Source: an uncultured Agathobacter sp. | GTDB lineage: Bacteria; Bacillota; Clostridia; Lachnospirales; Lachnospiraceae | DNA: 64,000 nt | Direction of reading: 5' to 3' | Assembly: GCA_910587655.1 (NCBI GenBank) | Contig: CAJUND010000006.1 | Coordinates: forward strand, 1 to 64,000 | Shown: in pieces, positions 35,658 through 44,114 of the stretch | How the letters are laid out: the number at the start of each line of letters is the position of its first letter | Numbering within the stretch: the stretch's first letter is position 1 | Position numbers and translations under genes: made by a program | The notes under the pieces: model-generated | What the model saw: the letters and a program-made list of their open reading frames with translations, nothing else | Told to the model about the DNA's origin: nothing | Databases searched by the model: none

Positions 35658-35730
35658 GTCTCACTTTTTGCACCATCTATATTGATTTTACAATATAGGG
35701 ATGATAAAATCGGTTGTAAAAGTGAGACAA
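35658..35730 (+). promoter_or_regulatory. Divergent operator region 2
   Basis: GTCTCACTTTTTGC at 35658-35671 is identical to 5861-5874. GGTTGTAAAAGTGAGACAA at 35712-35730 matches 5915 onward and is the inverse of the first half. The spacing is close to that in region 1. Between them ATATTGATTTTACAATAT is an extra inverted repeat. Likely bound by one or both XRE paralogues. Confidence 0.65.
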
Positions 35731-35743
35731 AAAAGGAGGATAC

Positions 35744-36034
35744 ATGATGCGAAAGGAACTTATCTATGAAAAAATGAATGGATTTTTGGAAGAAGAAATA
35801 TTTTCAATTTCTGAAAAACTTGCGATTGAGGATGAATTTGCCGAGGGAAAAGAGTGTTCTCAGTTGTATGAGAGTGCATATCTGGCAAAACAGAACCTGT
35901 GCAGGAGATTGGGGAAGGATGAGGACAATGACATAGAAACGCTCATGAGCAGTATGGAGAATATTGCCAGACTTCTATCCATGAAGATGTATGAGTATGG
36001 AAAAAATGAGCATCGGCTGGAATTGATTTGTTAG
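35744..36034 (+). CDS. Small acidic helical ICE protein 1
   Basis: 96 residues from ATG 35744 or 35747, after AAAAGGAGGAT. Nearly all helical by composition (FLEEEIFSISEKLAIEDEFAEGKECSQLYESAYLAKQNL). It is first in a run of three small genes controlled from the divergent operator. It shares an acidic, helical style with the next two but only weak similarity. Possible roles are anti-repressor or anti-defence; no family evidence. Confidence 0.5.
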   Translation: MMRKELIYEKMNGFLEEEIFSISEKLAIEDEFAEGKECSQLYESAYLAKQNLCRRLGKDEDNDIETLMSSMENIARLLSMKMYEYGKNEHRLELIC

Positions 36035-36094
36035 GATACGCCTGTAATAGTGACAAACATATGATTTCTGTTAACAGAAGGAGATGAGAGAGGT

Positions 36095-36658
36095 TTGGGG
36101 TTTATATCTGAAGAATTTATTTCCTCCCGCACGGGAGAGCCTTTGGAAACAAGATTGAAGAACAGTGCCGGCTTCCGGCAGCAGATGAAATCACTGCGTA
36201 AAGCTTCAAAAGCGTTTACAAGGGATTCCGTCAAATCAGACGAATGCTGGAAAGCGTTTGACAGACTGGAGGACGAATGGGGCAAATACAACATACGGTA
36301 CGGGGAGGAATCCTACCGTCTGGGATTTGAGGATGGGGTGCAGCTTGCCTCTGAAAAGAAAATGCGTGCCAAAGGTTCTGTTCTGGATGTTAAGGATATG
36401 ACACATCTGGTTTATGTGTATGATGCCATCCGGAAACTGAACAAACTCCTGCTGGGGGAATGGGAGATACATGGCAGGGATGGCGGTGTGCTGCGGGAAC
36501 TGGACCGGGTGTGTGATGTGATAGAACATGGCATTTGTGCGGAAATCCGACTCCGTGGGGAGGATGAAATGTATGAATGTCTGTTGGATATACTGGATGA
36601 TGCAGGAAAAGCACCGGAAGAACGGGCAAAGCTGCTGACAGGGCAGGATAAGGCATGA
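36095..36658 (+). CDS. Helical ICE protein 2, with domain shared by the next gene
   Basis: 187 residues from TTG 36095 (GAAGGAGATGAG site). The N-terminus is a charged helix region with ESYRLGFEDGVQLASEKK near 70-90. The C-terminal 85 residues (MTHLVYVYDAIRKLNKLLLG, DRVCDVIEHGICAEI, LDILDDAGKAPEERAKLLTG) are similar to the whole of the next protein. It is an early gene opposite repressor 2. Function unknown. Confidence 0.55.
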   Translation: MGFISEEFISSRTGEPLETRLKNSAGFRQQMKSLRKASKAFTRDSVKSDECWKAFDRLEDEWGKYNIRYGEESYRLGFEDGVQLASEKKMRAKGSVLDVKDMTHLVYVYDAIRKLNKLLLGEWEIHGRDGGVLRELDRVCDVIEHGICAEIRLRGEDEMYECLLDILDDAGKAPEERAKLLTGQDKA

Positions 36659-36729
36659 CGCAAAATTCCAACAAAAGAGGAATGCAAATAACGGAGGAAT
36701 GACAGTAATTACAGAAGGAGGGCATTACG

Positions 36730-36996
36730 ATGGACAAAAAGGATATGGCATTACTGATAGAAGTGGAGGATGAACTGTACAATATGGACAAGGCACTGGA
36801 ACAGCTTGCCGGGCATGGACATGCAAGCGGGGAGTTTACCAAGCTGGATAATGTGTTTGATGTGATACAGAATAATTCCCATCCGTGCTTTTCCAGTGAG
36901 TCGGAGGAAAGTATGCAGGCATTTTTTGACATCATGCAGAATAAAGACAAGACCGCAGAGGAACGGGCGGAAATTCTGATGAATGGGATGGTATAG
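36730..36996 (+). CDS. Helical ICE protein 3, paralogue of the previous C-terminal domain
   Basis: 88 residues with MALLIEVEDELYNMDKALEQLAG, LDNVFDVIQNNSHPCF and FDIMQNKDKTAEERAEILMNG, aligning with the C-terminal domain of the previous protein. It has an AGAAGGAGGGC site. It is the last backbone gene before the LysR scar and the sugar cassette. Function unknown. Confidence 0.55.
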   Translation: MDKKDMALLIEVEDELYNMDKALEQLAGHGHASGEFTKLDNVFDVIQNNSHPCFSSESEESMQAFFDIMQNKDKTAEERAEILMNGMV

Positions 36997-37108
36997 TGCT
37001 AAAAAGAGGTTATTTATGGTTGGCATATTATGTCATAATGAAGAACATTTCGGAAGTGGTAGAACACCGGCAACAAATACTGTTTTTTCTGTTGTTGGTT
37101 GTCTGCTT

Positions 37109-37357
37109 TCAACGGTATTGCAAATACTCTATAAATCGCTTAACAGCTAAGGATACATTTTTGTTGCTGCGTAATGCTAGTCCAATATTGCGGTATGCCG
37201 GAACATTAAGTTCTTTGGCAAGGATTTTATACGGTATCCGTTTTAAAATAAGCTGTGGCAAAACACTGATGCCAAGCCCGCTTTCTACCATCGCCATTAT
37301 TGCATAATCATCCGAGGGGTAAAGCGTATTTGCGGCATAAGGCGCTGTTTTAGAGAA
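37109..37357 (-). pseudogene. LysR-family regulator, C-terminal fragment
   Basis: On the minus strand the frame reads NTLYPSDDYAIMAMVESGLGISVLPQLIL and on to a natural stop, the last part of a LysR effector-binding domain. An in-frame stop near 37357 and the absence of the helix-turn-helix show that only the C-terminus remains. It may mark where the sugar cassette joined the ICE. Between 36997 and 37108 I see no gene. Confidence 0.7.
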
Positions 37358-37496
37358 TTATACGGATATTGCACACAGTCTGCCAGAAGCCGGAATTAGA
37401 TAAAACAATCGTAACGATTCAACTTTACTTATTTCCCATTACGGAGTATAATTCTTTTATAAAAGGATTTATAAAAGAGAGGAAATGGAAGGATAT

Positions 37497-38594
37497 ATGC
37501 TATATTCGGGAAAAAAAGCAACAAAATATAATATACTTAGTTATATGTTAAACCATGGGGACACTTCAAAAGTAGAGCTGGCGAAACAATTAAACTTGAG
37601 TATGCCTACCGTGTTATCCAATGTAAATGAATTGATGGAAACTGGACTGGTAACGGACAAAGGGGAACTGGAATCTACAGGGGGACGAAAAGCTGTTCTG
37701 ATTGGACTGAAAAATGATTACAGGTTTGCTCTTGGTGCAGATATTACAGCAAACCATCTTGGGATTGTTTTGGTTGATTTGTGTGGGGAGGTTTTGAAAC
37801 AGGAGCGTATCAGGTTAAAATTTGATGCGGATATATCATATTATACAAAGCTGGCAGAGGAACTGAAAAAAATTTATGAAACACATATTGATCCAGATAA
37901 AATACTGGGTGTTGGGATTTCCCTGCCTGGGATTATCAATCAAAAGGAAAAGCTCCTTGTAAAATCTCATGCATTGAATTTGGAAAACTATAGTTTAAAG
38001 ATGATTGAGCAGATATTGGCAATGCCCGTATATTTTGAAAATGATGCGAATGCGGCTTTGCTGGCGGAAAATCCGCAGAAATTGAAAAATTCTATTTATT
38101 TATCTCTAAATAATACCCTTGGCGGGGCAGTTTGCATGGATGGGGCATTATTCACTGGGCAGAACCGCAAGGCAGGCGAATTTGGGCATATGATTCTGAT
38201 TCCGGGCGGCAGAAAGTGTTATTGCGGTAAATGCGGCTGTGCAGACGCCTACTGTGCGGCAAGTGTGCTGACACAGGATGGAAAGGAAAAGTTAGAGGAG
38301 TTTATGGTAAGAATACAGACGGATGGCAAGGCAAAAGAAGTCTGGGAGGAGTATCTGGAAAATCTGGCTATATTGATTTCTAATCTGCGGATGTCCTATG
38401 ATACGGATATTATTTTAGGGGGTGAAGTTGGTGGATATCTGCAGGATCATATGGTTGAGCTTGGCAGGAAAATTTTTAGATATAATTTATTTGATGATGA
38501 TCTAAGTTACCTGAAAAACTGTTCTTATCGAAAAGAGGCATCTGCAGTGGGAGTGGCAAAGCAGTTTTTCTGGAAGGTAATGGAGATGATATAA
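37497..38594 (+). CDS. ROK-family transcriptional repressor (NagC/XylR-like)
   Basis: 365 residues from ATG 37497 (GGAAGG site; ATG 37485 is an alternative). The N-terminal winged helix (YNILSYMLNHGDTSKVELAKQLNLSMPTVLSNVNELMETGLV) precedes a ROK sugar-binding domain. That domain has GVGISLPGII, ENDANAALLAE, GEFGHM and the zinc motif CYCGKCGCADAYC. ROK repressors sense sugars and control nearby uptake and breakdown genes, so this probably controls the dehydrogenase, transporter and kinase genes that follow. A terminator separates it from them. Confidence 0.85.
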   Translation: MLYSGKKATKYNILSYMLNHGDTSKVELAKQLNLSMPTVLSNVNELMETGLVTDKGELESTGGRKAVLIGLKNDYRFALGADITANHLGIVLVDLCGEVLKQERIRLKFDADISYYTKLAEELKKIYETHIDPDKILGVGISLPGIINQKEKLLVKSHALNLENYSLKMIEQILAMPVYFENDANAALLAENPQKLKNSIYLSLNNTLGGAVCMDGALFTGQNRKAGEFGHMILIPGGRKCYCGKCGCADAYCAASVLTQDGKEKLEEFMVRIQTDGKAKEVWEEYLENLAILISNLRMSYDTDIILGGEVGGYLQDHMVELGRKIFRYNLFDDDLSYLKNCSYRKEASAVGVAKQFFWKVMEMI

Positions 38595-38617
38595 GGACAA
38601 GTTCAATATAAGAGAAA

Positions 38618-38661
38618 AAACAGTCATTAAGTTATGATTTAAACTTGGTGGCTGTTTTTTT
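38618..38661 (+). terminator. Intrinsic terminator after the ROK gene
   Basis: AACAGTCA and AAGTT pair with AACTT and TGGCTGTT, followed by a T-run. Confidence 0.65.
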
Positions 38662-38724
38662 GTGCAATTCTTACAAATAGCACATTGAAAATTTATAGAA
38701 AATATAAGAAATGAAAAAATATAA

Positions 38725-38753
38725 TTGACATTTGCAGCATCTGGTGCAATAAT
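38725..38753 (+). promoter_or_regulatory. Promoter of the sugar operon
   Basis: TTGACA at 38725 and AATAAT at 38748 with a 17 bp spacer. Downstream, TTTAATAAAACGTTTAATAAAA is a tandem repeat of TTTAATAAAA around ACG, a plausible operator for the ROK repressor. Confidence 0.65.
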
Positions 38754-38810
38754 GTAATTACTTTAATAAAACGTTTAATAAAAGAAAGCAAGAAAGCGAG
38801 GATGATGCTT

Positions 38811-39836
38811 ATGTTACAGCAGATTATGACAAAACCCGGTGAGATTATTTTTAAGGAAGTGCCGGTTCCACAGTTGGAAGATGGTCAGGTAATGGTAAAA
38901 ATCAGAAATATCGGTATATGCGGTTCAGATATTCATGTATACCATGGGAAACACCCATTTACCTCCTACCCCGTAACACAGGGCCATGAAGTTTCGGGGG
39001 AGATTACAGAAATCGGGGCAGGTGTGGAAGATTTTGACATTGGGCAGAAAGTTACCATTGAACCGCAGGTATATTGCGGTAAATGTTATCCGTGCCGCCA
39101 CGGAAAGTACAATCTCTGTGAGGAACTGAAAGTGATGGGTTTTCAGACGACAGGAACAGCTTCTGAATATTTTGCGGTGGATGCGTCAAAGGTAACCCCG
39201 ATACCGGAAGAGATGTCTTTTGAGGAAGGCGCAATGATTGAACCCCTTGCGGTGGCTGTCCATGGCGTAAAGCAGGTTGGCGATGTCACGGGAATGAATA
39301 TTGTTGTGATTGGTGCAGGACCGATTGGAAACTTAGTGGCACAGGCTGCAAAGGGAATGGGTGCTGCAAAGGTAATGGTTACGGATGTCAGCGACCTGCG
39401 GCTGGAAAAGGCAAAGGAATGTGGAGTTGATATTTGTGTGAACACTTTGAACAAAGATTTTGGAGAGACAATGCTGGAAGCGTTCGGCCCGGATAAGGCA
39501 GATGTGATTTACGATTGCGCAGGGAATAATATTACCATGGGGCAGGCGATTAAGCATGCAAGGAAGGGGAGCATTATTGTTCTGGTTGCTGTATTTGCGG
39601 GGATGGCAGAGGTAGACCTTGCAGTTGCCAACGACCATGAGCTTGATATCAAAAGCACCATGATGTACCGGCATGACGATTATCTGGACGGCATCCGTCT
39701 GGTAAATGAGGGACGTGTTCAGCTAAGACCGCTGATTTCCAAAACCTTTGCATTTCGGGATTATTTAAAGGCTTATCAGTATATTGACAATAACCGTGAG
39801 ACAACGATGAAAGTAATCATTAATGTGCAGGAATAA
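38811..39836 (+). CDS. Zinc-dependent medium-chain alcohol/polyol dehydrogenase
   Basis: 341 residues from ATG 38811 (GCGAGGATG site; 38802 also possible). Catalytic zinc ligands are in GICGSDIH and GHE. The structural zinc Cys set is CGKCYPCRHGKYNLC near 85-100, and the NAD(P) fold is IVVIGAGPIGNL near 168. The family oxidises polyols or sugar acids to ketoses. With a GPH transporter and a PfkB kinase next to it, the likely route is polyol uptake, oxidation to a ketose and phosphorylation. The exact substrate (sorbitol-, galactitol- or galactonate-like) cannot be read from the motifs. Confidence 0.85.
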   Translation: MLQQIMTKPGEIIFKEVPVPQLEDGQVMVKIRNIGICGSDIHVYHGKHPFTSYPVTQGHEVSGEITEIGAGVEDFDIGQKVTIEPQVYCGKCYPCRHGKYNLCEELKVMGFQTTGTASEYFAVDASKVTPIPEEMSFEEGAMIEPLAVAVHGVKQVGDVTGMNIVVIGAGPIGNLVAQAAKGMGAAKVMVTDVSDLRLEKAKECGVDICVNTLNKDFGETMLEAFGPDKADVIYDCAGNNITMGQAIKHARKGSIIVLVAVFAGMAEVDLAVANDHELDIKSTMMYRHDDYLDGIRLVNEGRVQLRPLISKTFAFRDYLKAYQYIDNNRETTMKVIINVQE

Positions 39837-39864
39837 AGACCGTTTTATGGAGAGGAGGGTTCGC

Positions 39865-41229
39865 ATGGAGAGCAAAAACAGCAATGGCAAAGTGCCTTTC
39901 ATAAGTAAAATAGCTTATGGTTTTGGGGATGTGGGATGTAATTTCAGCTGGATGTTTGTGAGTAATTTTCTGATGATATTTTATACGGATGTATTTGGAA
40001 TTAGTATGGCGGCTGTTTCCGGGTTAATGCTTTTTTCAAGGTTCTGGGATGCAATCAATGACCCAATTATTGGAGGGCTCACGGATAAGACAAAGACGAG
40101 GTGGGGACGGTACCGCCCATGGCTCTTGTTTGCTGCGCCTGTCACGGCAGTCATACTTGCACTTAGTTTCTGGGCGCATCCTGACTGGTCCAATACGGCG
40201 AAGATTATTTATATGATTATTACATATTGTCTTCTGGTATTAGGATATACATGTGTGAATATCCCATATGGGACGCTATGCGGTGCAATGACGCAGAGCA
40301 TTGACGAGAGGGCAAAAATCAATACCTCCCGTTCTGTAGCTGCCATGATTGCCATTGGTATTATCAATATTATTACTGTTCCGCTGATAACTGTTTTCGG
40401 AAAGAACAGCGCAAAGACCGGCTACCTTACTGTTGCAATTATCTATGGCTGTATTTTTGCGGCATGCCATTTCTTCTGTTTTGCGAAGACAAAAGAAATT
40501 GTTCAGATGCCGGAAAAAGAGAAGATTTCCCTGAAAGTGCAGTTAAAAGCTGTGATACAAAACCGTCCTTATCTATTGGCGCTGGCCGGTCAGGTTCTCT
40601 TTGGGTTTACATTGTATGGCAGAAATGCGGACGTCCTGTATTATTTTACCTATGTCGAGGGCGATGCGTCTTATTACACAACCTATTCCATGTGCATTAT
40701 TATCCCATCGATTATAGGTGCTGCCTGTTTTCAGCCGGTATTTAAAAAGACAAATAATAAAGGGAGGGCAGCATCAATATTTGCCTTGCTGACAGGCTGT
40801 TCTATGCTTATATTATATTTATTCAGCGTAAGGGAAAATCCTGCCGCCTTTTATATCTTTTCCGGGCTGACACAATTCTTTTTCTCTGGTTTTAATACAG
40901 CAATCTATGCAATCATTCCAGATTGCGCAGAATACGGGCAGTGGAAAACCGGGCTTCGGAATGACGGTTTTCAGTATGCATTTATTTCACTAGGAAATAA
41001 AGTCGGGATGGCTGTCGGGACAGCTCTACTGGCCGGCATGCTTGGAAAATTTGGGTATGTTGCCAATCAGCAGCAAAATGATGCCGTGCTTGCCGTAATG
41101 AAACATGCTTTTACTACAATTCCGGGAGTGCTTTGGCTTATAACGGCAGTGGTACTGTTTTTCTACCGTCTGAACAAGAAATATTATAATGAAATTGTGG
41201 AGGAGCTGAAAAATGGGAAAAAAGTATGA
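39865..41229 (+). CDS. GPH-family sugar:cation symporter
   Basis: 454 residues from ATG 39865 after GGAGAGGAGGG. Twelve hydrophobic segments are visible. GPH/MFS signatures are KIAYGFGDVGCNFSW near the N-terminus, RFWDAINDPIIGGLTDKTKTRWGRYRPWLL near 55-85, and YIPDCAEYGQWKTG-type (here IIPDCAEYGQWKTGLRNDG) near 350. It imports glycosides, pentoses, hexuronides or polyols with a cation. Its last 17 bases overlap the kinase gene. Confidence 0.87.
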   Translation: MESKNSNGKVPFISKIAYGFGDVGCNFSWMFVSNFLMIFYTDVFGISMAAVSGLMLFSRFWDAINDPIIGGLTDKTKTRWGRYRPWLLFAAPVTAVILALSFWAHPDWSNTAKIIYMIITYCLLVLGYTCVNIPYGTLCGAMTQSIDERAKINTSRSVAAMIAIGIINIITVPLITVFGKNSAKTGYLTVAIIYGCIFAACHFFCFAKTKEIVQMPEKEKISLKVQLKAVIQNRPYLLALAGQVLFGFTLYGRNADVLYYFTYVEGDASYYTTYSMCIIIPSIIGAACFQPVFKKTNNKGRAASIFALLTGCSMLILYLFSVRENPAAFYIFSGLTQFFFSGFNTAIYAIIPDCAEYGQWKTGLRNDGFQYAFISLGNKVGMAVGTALLAGMLGKFGYVANQQQNDAVLAVMKHAFTTIPGVLWLITAVVLFFYRLNKKYYNEIVEELKNGKKV

Positions 41230-42175
41230 TGTAATGGCCATGGGTGAACTTCTGATAGATTTTACAGAATCGGGGGTAAGTAAGAATGGAATGAAACTGT
41301 TTGAGCAGAATCCAGGCGGAGCCCCTGCGAATCTATTGACCACAGTCAGCCATATGGGATATAAGACAGCCATGGTTGGGAAAATCGGTTCCGATATGCA
41401 TGGCAATTTTTTAAAAAAGACTTTGAAACAGGAAGGGATTTGCACAGATTATATTGTGGAGGATGATTCTGTTTTTACGACACTTGCGTTTGTTGCAATC
41501 AATGAAAATGGGGAACGTTGTTTTTCCTTTGCAAGGAAACCGGGTGCTGATACCTGTCTGTCAGTATCGGAACTGGACTGCCAGGGGATACAGGATTGTA
41601 AAATATTTCACTTTGGTTCCTTATCCTTGACGGATGAACCCGCAAGAACCGCCACAATCGAGGCTGTTAAAATCGCAAAGTCTGCAGGCGCACTGATATC
41701 TTTTGACCCAAATTATCGGGCATCGCTATGGAAAACGGAAATGGATGCGGTAGAGGCAATACAAAGTGTCCTTCCCAATGCAGATATGCTGAAAATATCA
41801 GACGAGGAAAGTGTTTTGCTTACAGGGAAAACGGACTGCCAGCAGGCCGCTGAAGAATTATTAAGACGGGGGCCTAAGTTAGTGGCTATTACATTAGGCA
41901 GTCAGGGTGTTTATTTGGCTAACCATGAGAATCATGAACAAATCTCAGGATTTCCAGCAGAAGTAGTGGATACTACAGGGGCAGGGGATTCTTTCTGGGG
42001 CGGGTTTTTGTCAAAATATATAGAGTATCAGGTGGATATGCAGACAATGTCATGGGATAATTGGAGAGCATGTGCGAAGTTTGGAAATGCCACAGCCAGT
42101 TTATGTGTACAAAAAAGAGGTGGAATTCCTGCAGTGCCAATGAAAAATGAGGTTGTTGGAATTTTGCAGCGATAA
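41213..42175 (+). CDS. PfkB-family fructokinase-like sugar kinase
   Basis: 320 residues. PfkB signature 1 GGAPANLLTTVSHMG near 37 and signature 2 DTTGAGDSFWGGFL near 250 with the catalytic Asp; FDPNYR near 165 is typical of fructokinases. It phosphorylates a ketose, probably the dehydrogenase product. The start lies inside the transporter gene, so the two are coupled. It is the last gene of the cassette. Confidence 0.87.
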   Translation: MGKKYDVMAMGELLIDFTESGVSKNGMKLFEQNPGGAPANLLTTVSHMGYKTAMVGKIGSDMHGNFLKKTLKQEGICTDYIVEDDSVFTTLAFVAINENGERCFSFARKPGADTCLSVSELDCQGIQDCKIFHFGSLSLTDEPARTATIEAVKIAKSAGALISFDPNYRASLWKTEMDAVEAIQSVLPNADMLKISDEESVLLTGKTDCQQAAEELLRRGPKLVAITLGSQGVYLANHENHEQISGFPAEVVDTTGAGDSFWGGFLSKYIEYQVDMQTMSWDNWRACAKFGNATASLCVQKRGGIPAVPMKNEVVGILQR

Positions 42176-42187
42176 AGAAAATGCTCT

Positions 42188-42649
42188 ATGGTATTATTAT
42201 GGGAAGGTGATAATATAGGCAAATTACTTATTATGGAATTTACGGATAATGAAAATACGGCATTTGCTGATATAATGAATATGTTGCAAAAGTATCCGGA
42301 TTTCCGTAAATATTCATTAAAGGATGAAGTTATATTATCCCTTCCCGGTCTGGAAATCCGCCCGGAACGCAGGAAAATTTACAGCAATTCTCAGGAAATT
42401 AACCTAACTACAAAAGAGTTTGATATTCTCTGTATGCTTGCAGTAAATAAAGGAAGGGTTGTGACTTATGAACAGATTTACCAGAATGTGTGGAATTCAT
42501 TTCCAACCGGCAGGGAAAACAATATAGTCGGGTATCACGTCCGCAATTTACGGAAAAAACTCTGTATAATTCCTATGCTCTCTTTACAATGTATTAGGGA
42601 AATTGGCTATTGCTTTAGTATTGTATCAGAAAATAACGGTTCTATTTGA
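42188..42649 (+). CDS. Winged-helix (OmpR/PhoB-type) DNA-binding regulator without receiver
   Basis: Up to 153 residues. Only the effector domain of a response regulator is present (SNSQEINLTTKEFDILCMLAVNKGRVVTYEQIYQNVW, then NIVGYHVRNLRKKL). The short N-terminus EFTDNENTAFADIMNMLQKYPDFRK is not a receiver domain. ATG 42188 lacks a ribosome binding site; GGAAGGTGATAAT at about 42200 points to a start near 42215-42233. It probably regulates ICE genes without phosphorylation. A terminator follows. Confidence 0.7.
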   Translation: MVLLWEGDNIGKLLIMEFTDNENTAFADIMNMLQKYPDFRKYSLKDEVILSLPGLEIRPERRKIYSNSQEINLTTKEFDILCMLAVNKGRVVTYEQIYQNVWNSFPTGRENNIVGYHVRNLRKKLCIIPMLSLQCIREIGYCFSIVSENNGSI

Positions 42650-42668
42650 AAGGGACTGTTATTTTTTT
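42632..42668 (+). terminator. Terminator after winged-helix gene
   Basis: AATAACGGTTCT pairs with AGGGACTGTTATT (one bulge), followed by a run of Ts. Confidence 0.65.
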
Positions 42669-42888
42669 GTCAAAACTTGCGATATTACATTGCAAAATCC
42701 ATGTTAAAACAAGGTGTTTCCACGTTTTTCTATAATATAATTCCCTTATCTACAAAATTTGATGGGGAAAGTACAGAAAAAATGTTTTATGGTTCTTTTC
42801 TCGGAAAGGGAATATTATGGAACCGGAACCGTTGCATTGGAAACGGTGCAGAAAACGATACAGACAAAAGAATAACATTCTTCTACAT

Positions 42889-42922
42889 ACCATAGTCCTC
42901 AAGGGGATTGTGGTATTTTTTT
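42889..42922 (+). terminator. Terminator in the 42.65-43.11 kb gap
   Basis: ACCATAGTCC / GGATTGTGGT stem followed by ATTTTTTT. The surrounding 460 bp gap has no supported gene. Confidence 0.55.
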
Positions 42923-42984
42923 ATTCGACATACTTCTTTCTGTTTCTTTTCATTTCTGTATTACATTCCAAGGTTCGACGAACG

Positions 42985-43027
42985 GCAGATATCCGGTCAG
43001 TAAAAATGACTGGAATATCTGCTTTTT
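42985..43027 (+). terminator. Second terminator upstream of the sigma-like gene
   Basis: GCAGATATCCGGTCA pairs with TGACTGGAATATCTGC (one bulge) followed by five Ts. Two terminators in a row without an intervening gene suggest a processed leader or insulation of the sigma-like gene. Confidence 0.65.
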
Positions 43028-43110
43028 ATATTTTGGCATGTCTGGCAAGACCGCCGCCACACTTCGGTTTGATTTCTAAAAAATTTCAAATCGGAGGTGG
43101 ATACAGAAAA

Positions 43111-43536
43111 ATGGGTTATAACAAAGCAAGAGAGGAAAAGAAATGGAGACTGTGGAAAGAGTCTGAGGAACGGCAGCTCCGCAGTCTTGGAATGGATGAG
43201 GAATCCATCGGGGAACTCCGCAGGCTGGATTGGGAGGACTTTAAATGTGAGAGACGGTATCGGGAACACCAGACGGTATTCCCGGAGCAGTATGCACTAC
43301 AGGCGGTAAATATGCCGGAGCAGGAGATTTTGGGAGTAGATTCTCTGTTGGAAGCAGTGGAAAACGAGGAACTGTTACATATCCTGATGGCGGCAGACAG
43401 AAAGACACTGCAGATTGTTCTGTTAAAAACGATGGGATACTCCATTCCGGAAATTATCCTGAAAACCGGTATGAGCAGGCGGGCAGTCTACTGCCGAATA
43501 CACCGACTGAAGAAAAAAATTAAAAAAATTTTTTAG
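43111..43536 (+). CDS. Sigma-70 region 4-like ICE regulator
   Basis: 141 residues from ATG 43111 (GGAGGTGG site). The C-terminal half LHILMAADRKTLQIVLLKTMGYSIPEIILKTGMSRRAVYCRIHRLKKKIKKIF is a helix-turn-helix of the sigma region 4 type. The N-terminal half is charged and helical, with no clear region 2. Such small sigma-like proteins are regular ICE genes. It may drive the long leader and helicase gene that follow or the repeated upstream regions. Confidence 0.7.
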   Translation: MGYNKAREEKKWRLWKESEERQLRSLGMDEESIGELRRLDWEDFKCERRYREHQTVFPEQYALQAVNMPEQEILGVDSLLEAVENEELLHILMAADRKTLQIVLLKTMGYSIPEIILKTGMSRRAVYCRIHRLKKKIKKIF

Positions 43537-43559
43537 GTGAGAGAAAAAAGCAGGGTTCC

Positions 43560-44100
43560 CATCGGCTATATAATAGAGGGGAACAAAATCCCTCCTGTGT
43601 TCTTTGACAATTTCATACACAGCATTACAGGTACGTTCCCGTAAGTAGTAGCGTGACAAAGTAAGCGCCATGACGGATGGAGCCAGTGCTGTATGTCATA
43701 AAAGACTGCCCGGATGAGGAAAGCATTTCCGGGTGGTCTGTCTGTGCATCGGCGCCAGCTTCATTCTGAGCGATCCATTACATTTGAAAGAAAGCCGTGG
43801 CAGGCTTTCCGCCATAATCACAAACGGGGGATAATGATACGTTTTATTGCCAGAGAGCATGGGATGAACTCCGGGTTGTAATCAGCAAGACCTTCAGGAC
43901 ATCTGCGAGCGGCATCATGCCGGATGCCCGCCTGTAATGTTCCCCGCCCTTTACAGGGCAGTGCTTCCGGGGTGCGTGGCAAATACGGGAGCAGCGGAAA
44001 CGAAAATAAAGAAATCAATGAAGATGTGTGACGTTGATATCAGATACATGCGGCTGTGGTTTTTCATGGCCGCATTGATGTGGTATTAACGCATACGGGG
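43560..44100 (+). other. Long structured non-coding leader before the helicase gene
   Basis: The 578 bp between 43536 and 44115 lack a supported ORF but are rich in pairing segments: GACTGCCCGG with CCGGGTGGTC (43705-43740), GAAAGCC with GGCTTTC (near 43790-43820) and ATGCGGC with GCCGCAT (near 44048-44078). A TATAAT-like -10 lies at 43571. It may be a long 5' leader or small RNA; I do not recognise an RNA family. Confidence 0.4.
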
Positions 44101-44114
44101 AAGGAAGCGATAGG

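Noticed and set aside
37485..37496. Upstream ATG as the ROK start
   Set aside because: The GGAAGG site lies inside this extension and fits ATG 37497 better.
42677..43100. Short frames between the winged-helix and sigma-like genes
   Set aside because: They overlap two terminators and lack ribosome sites.
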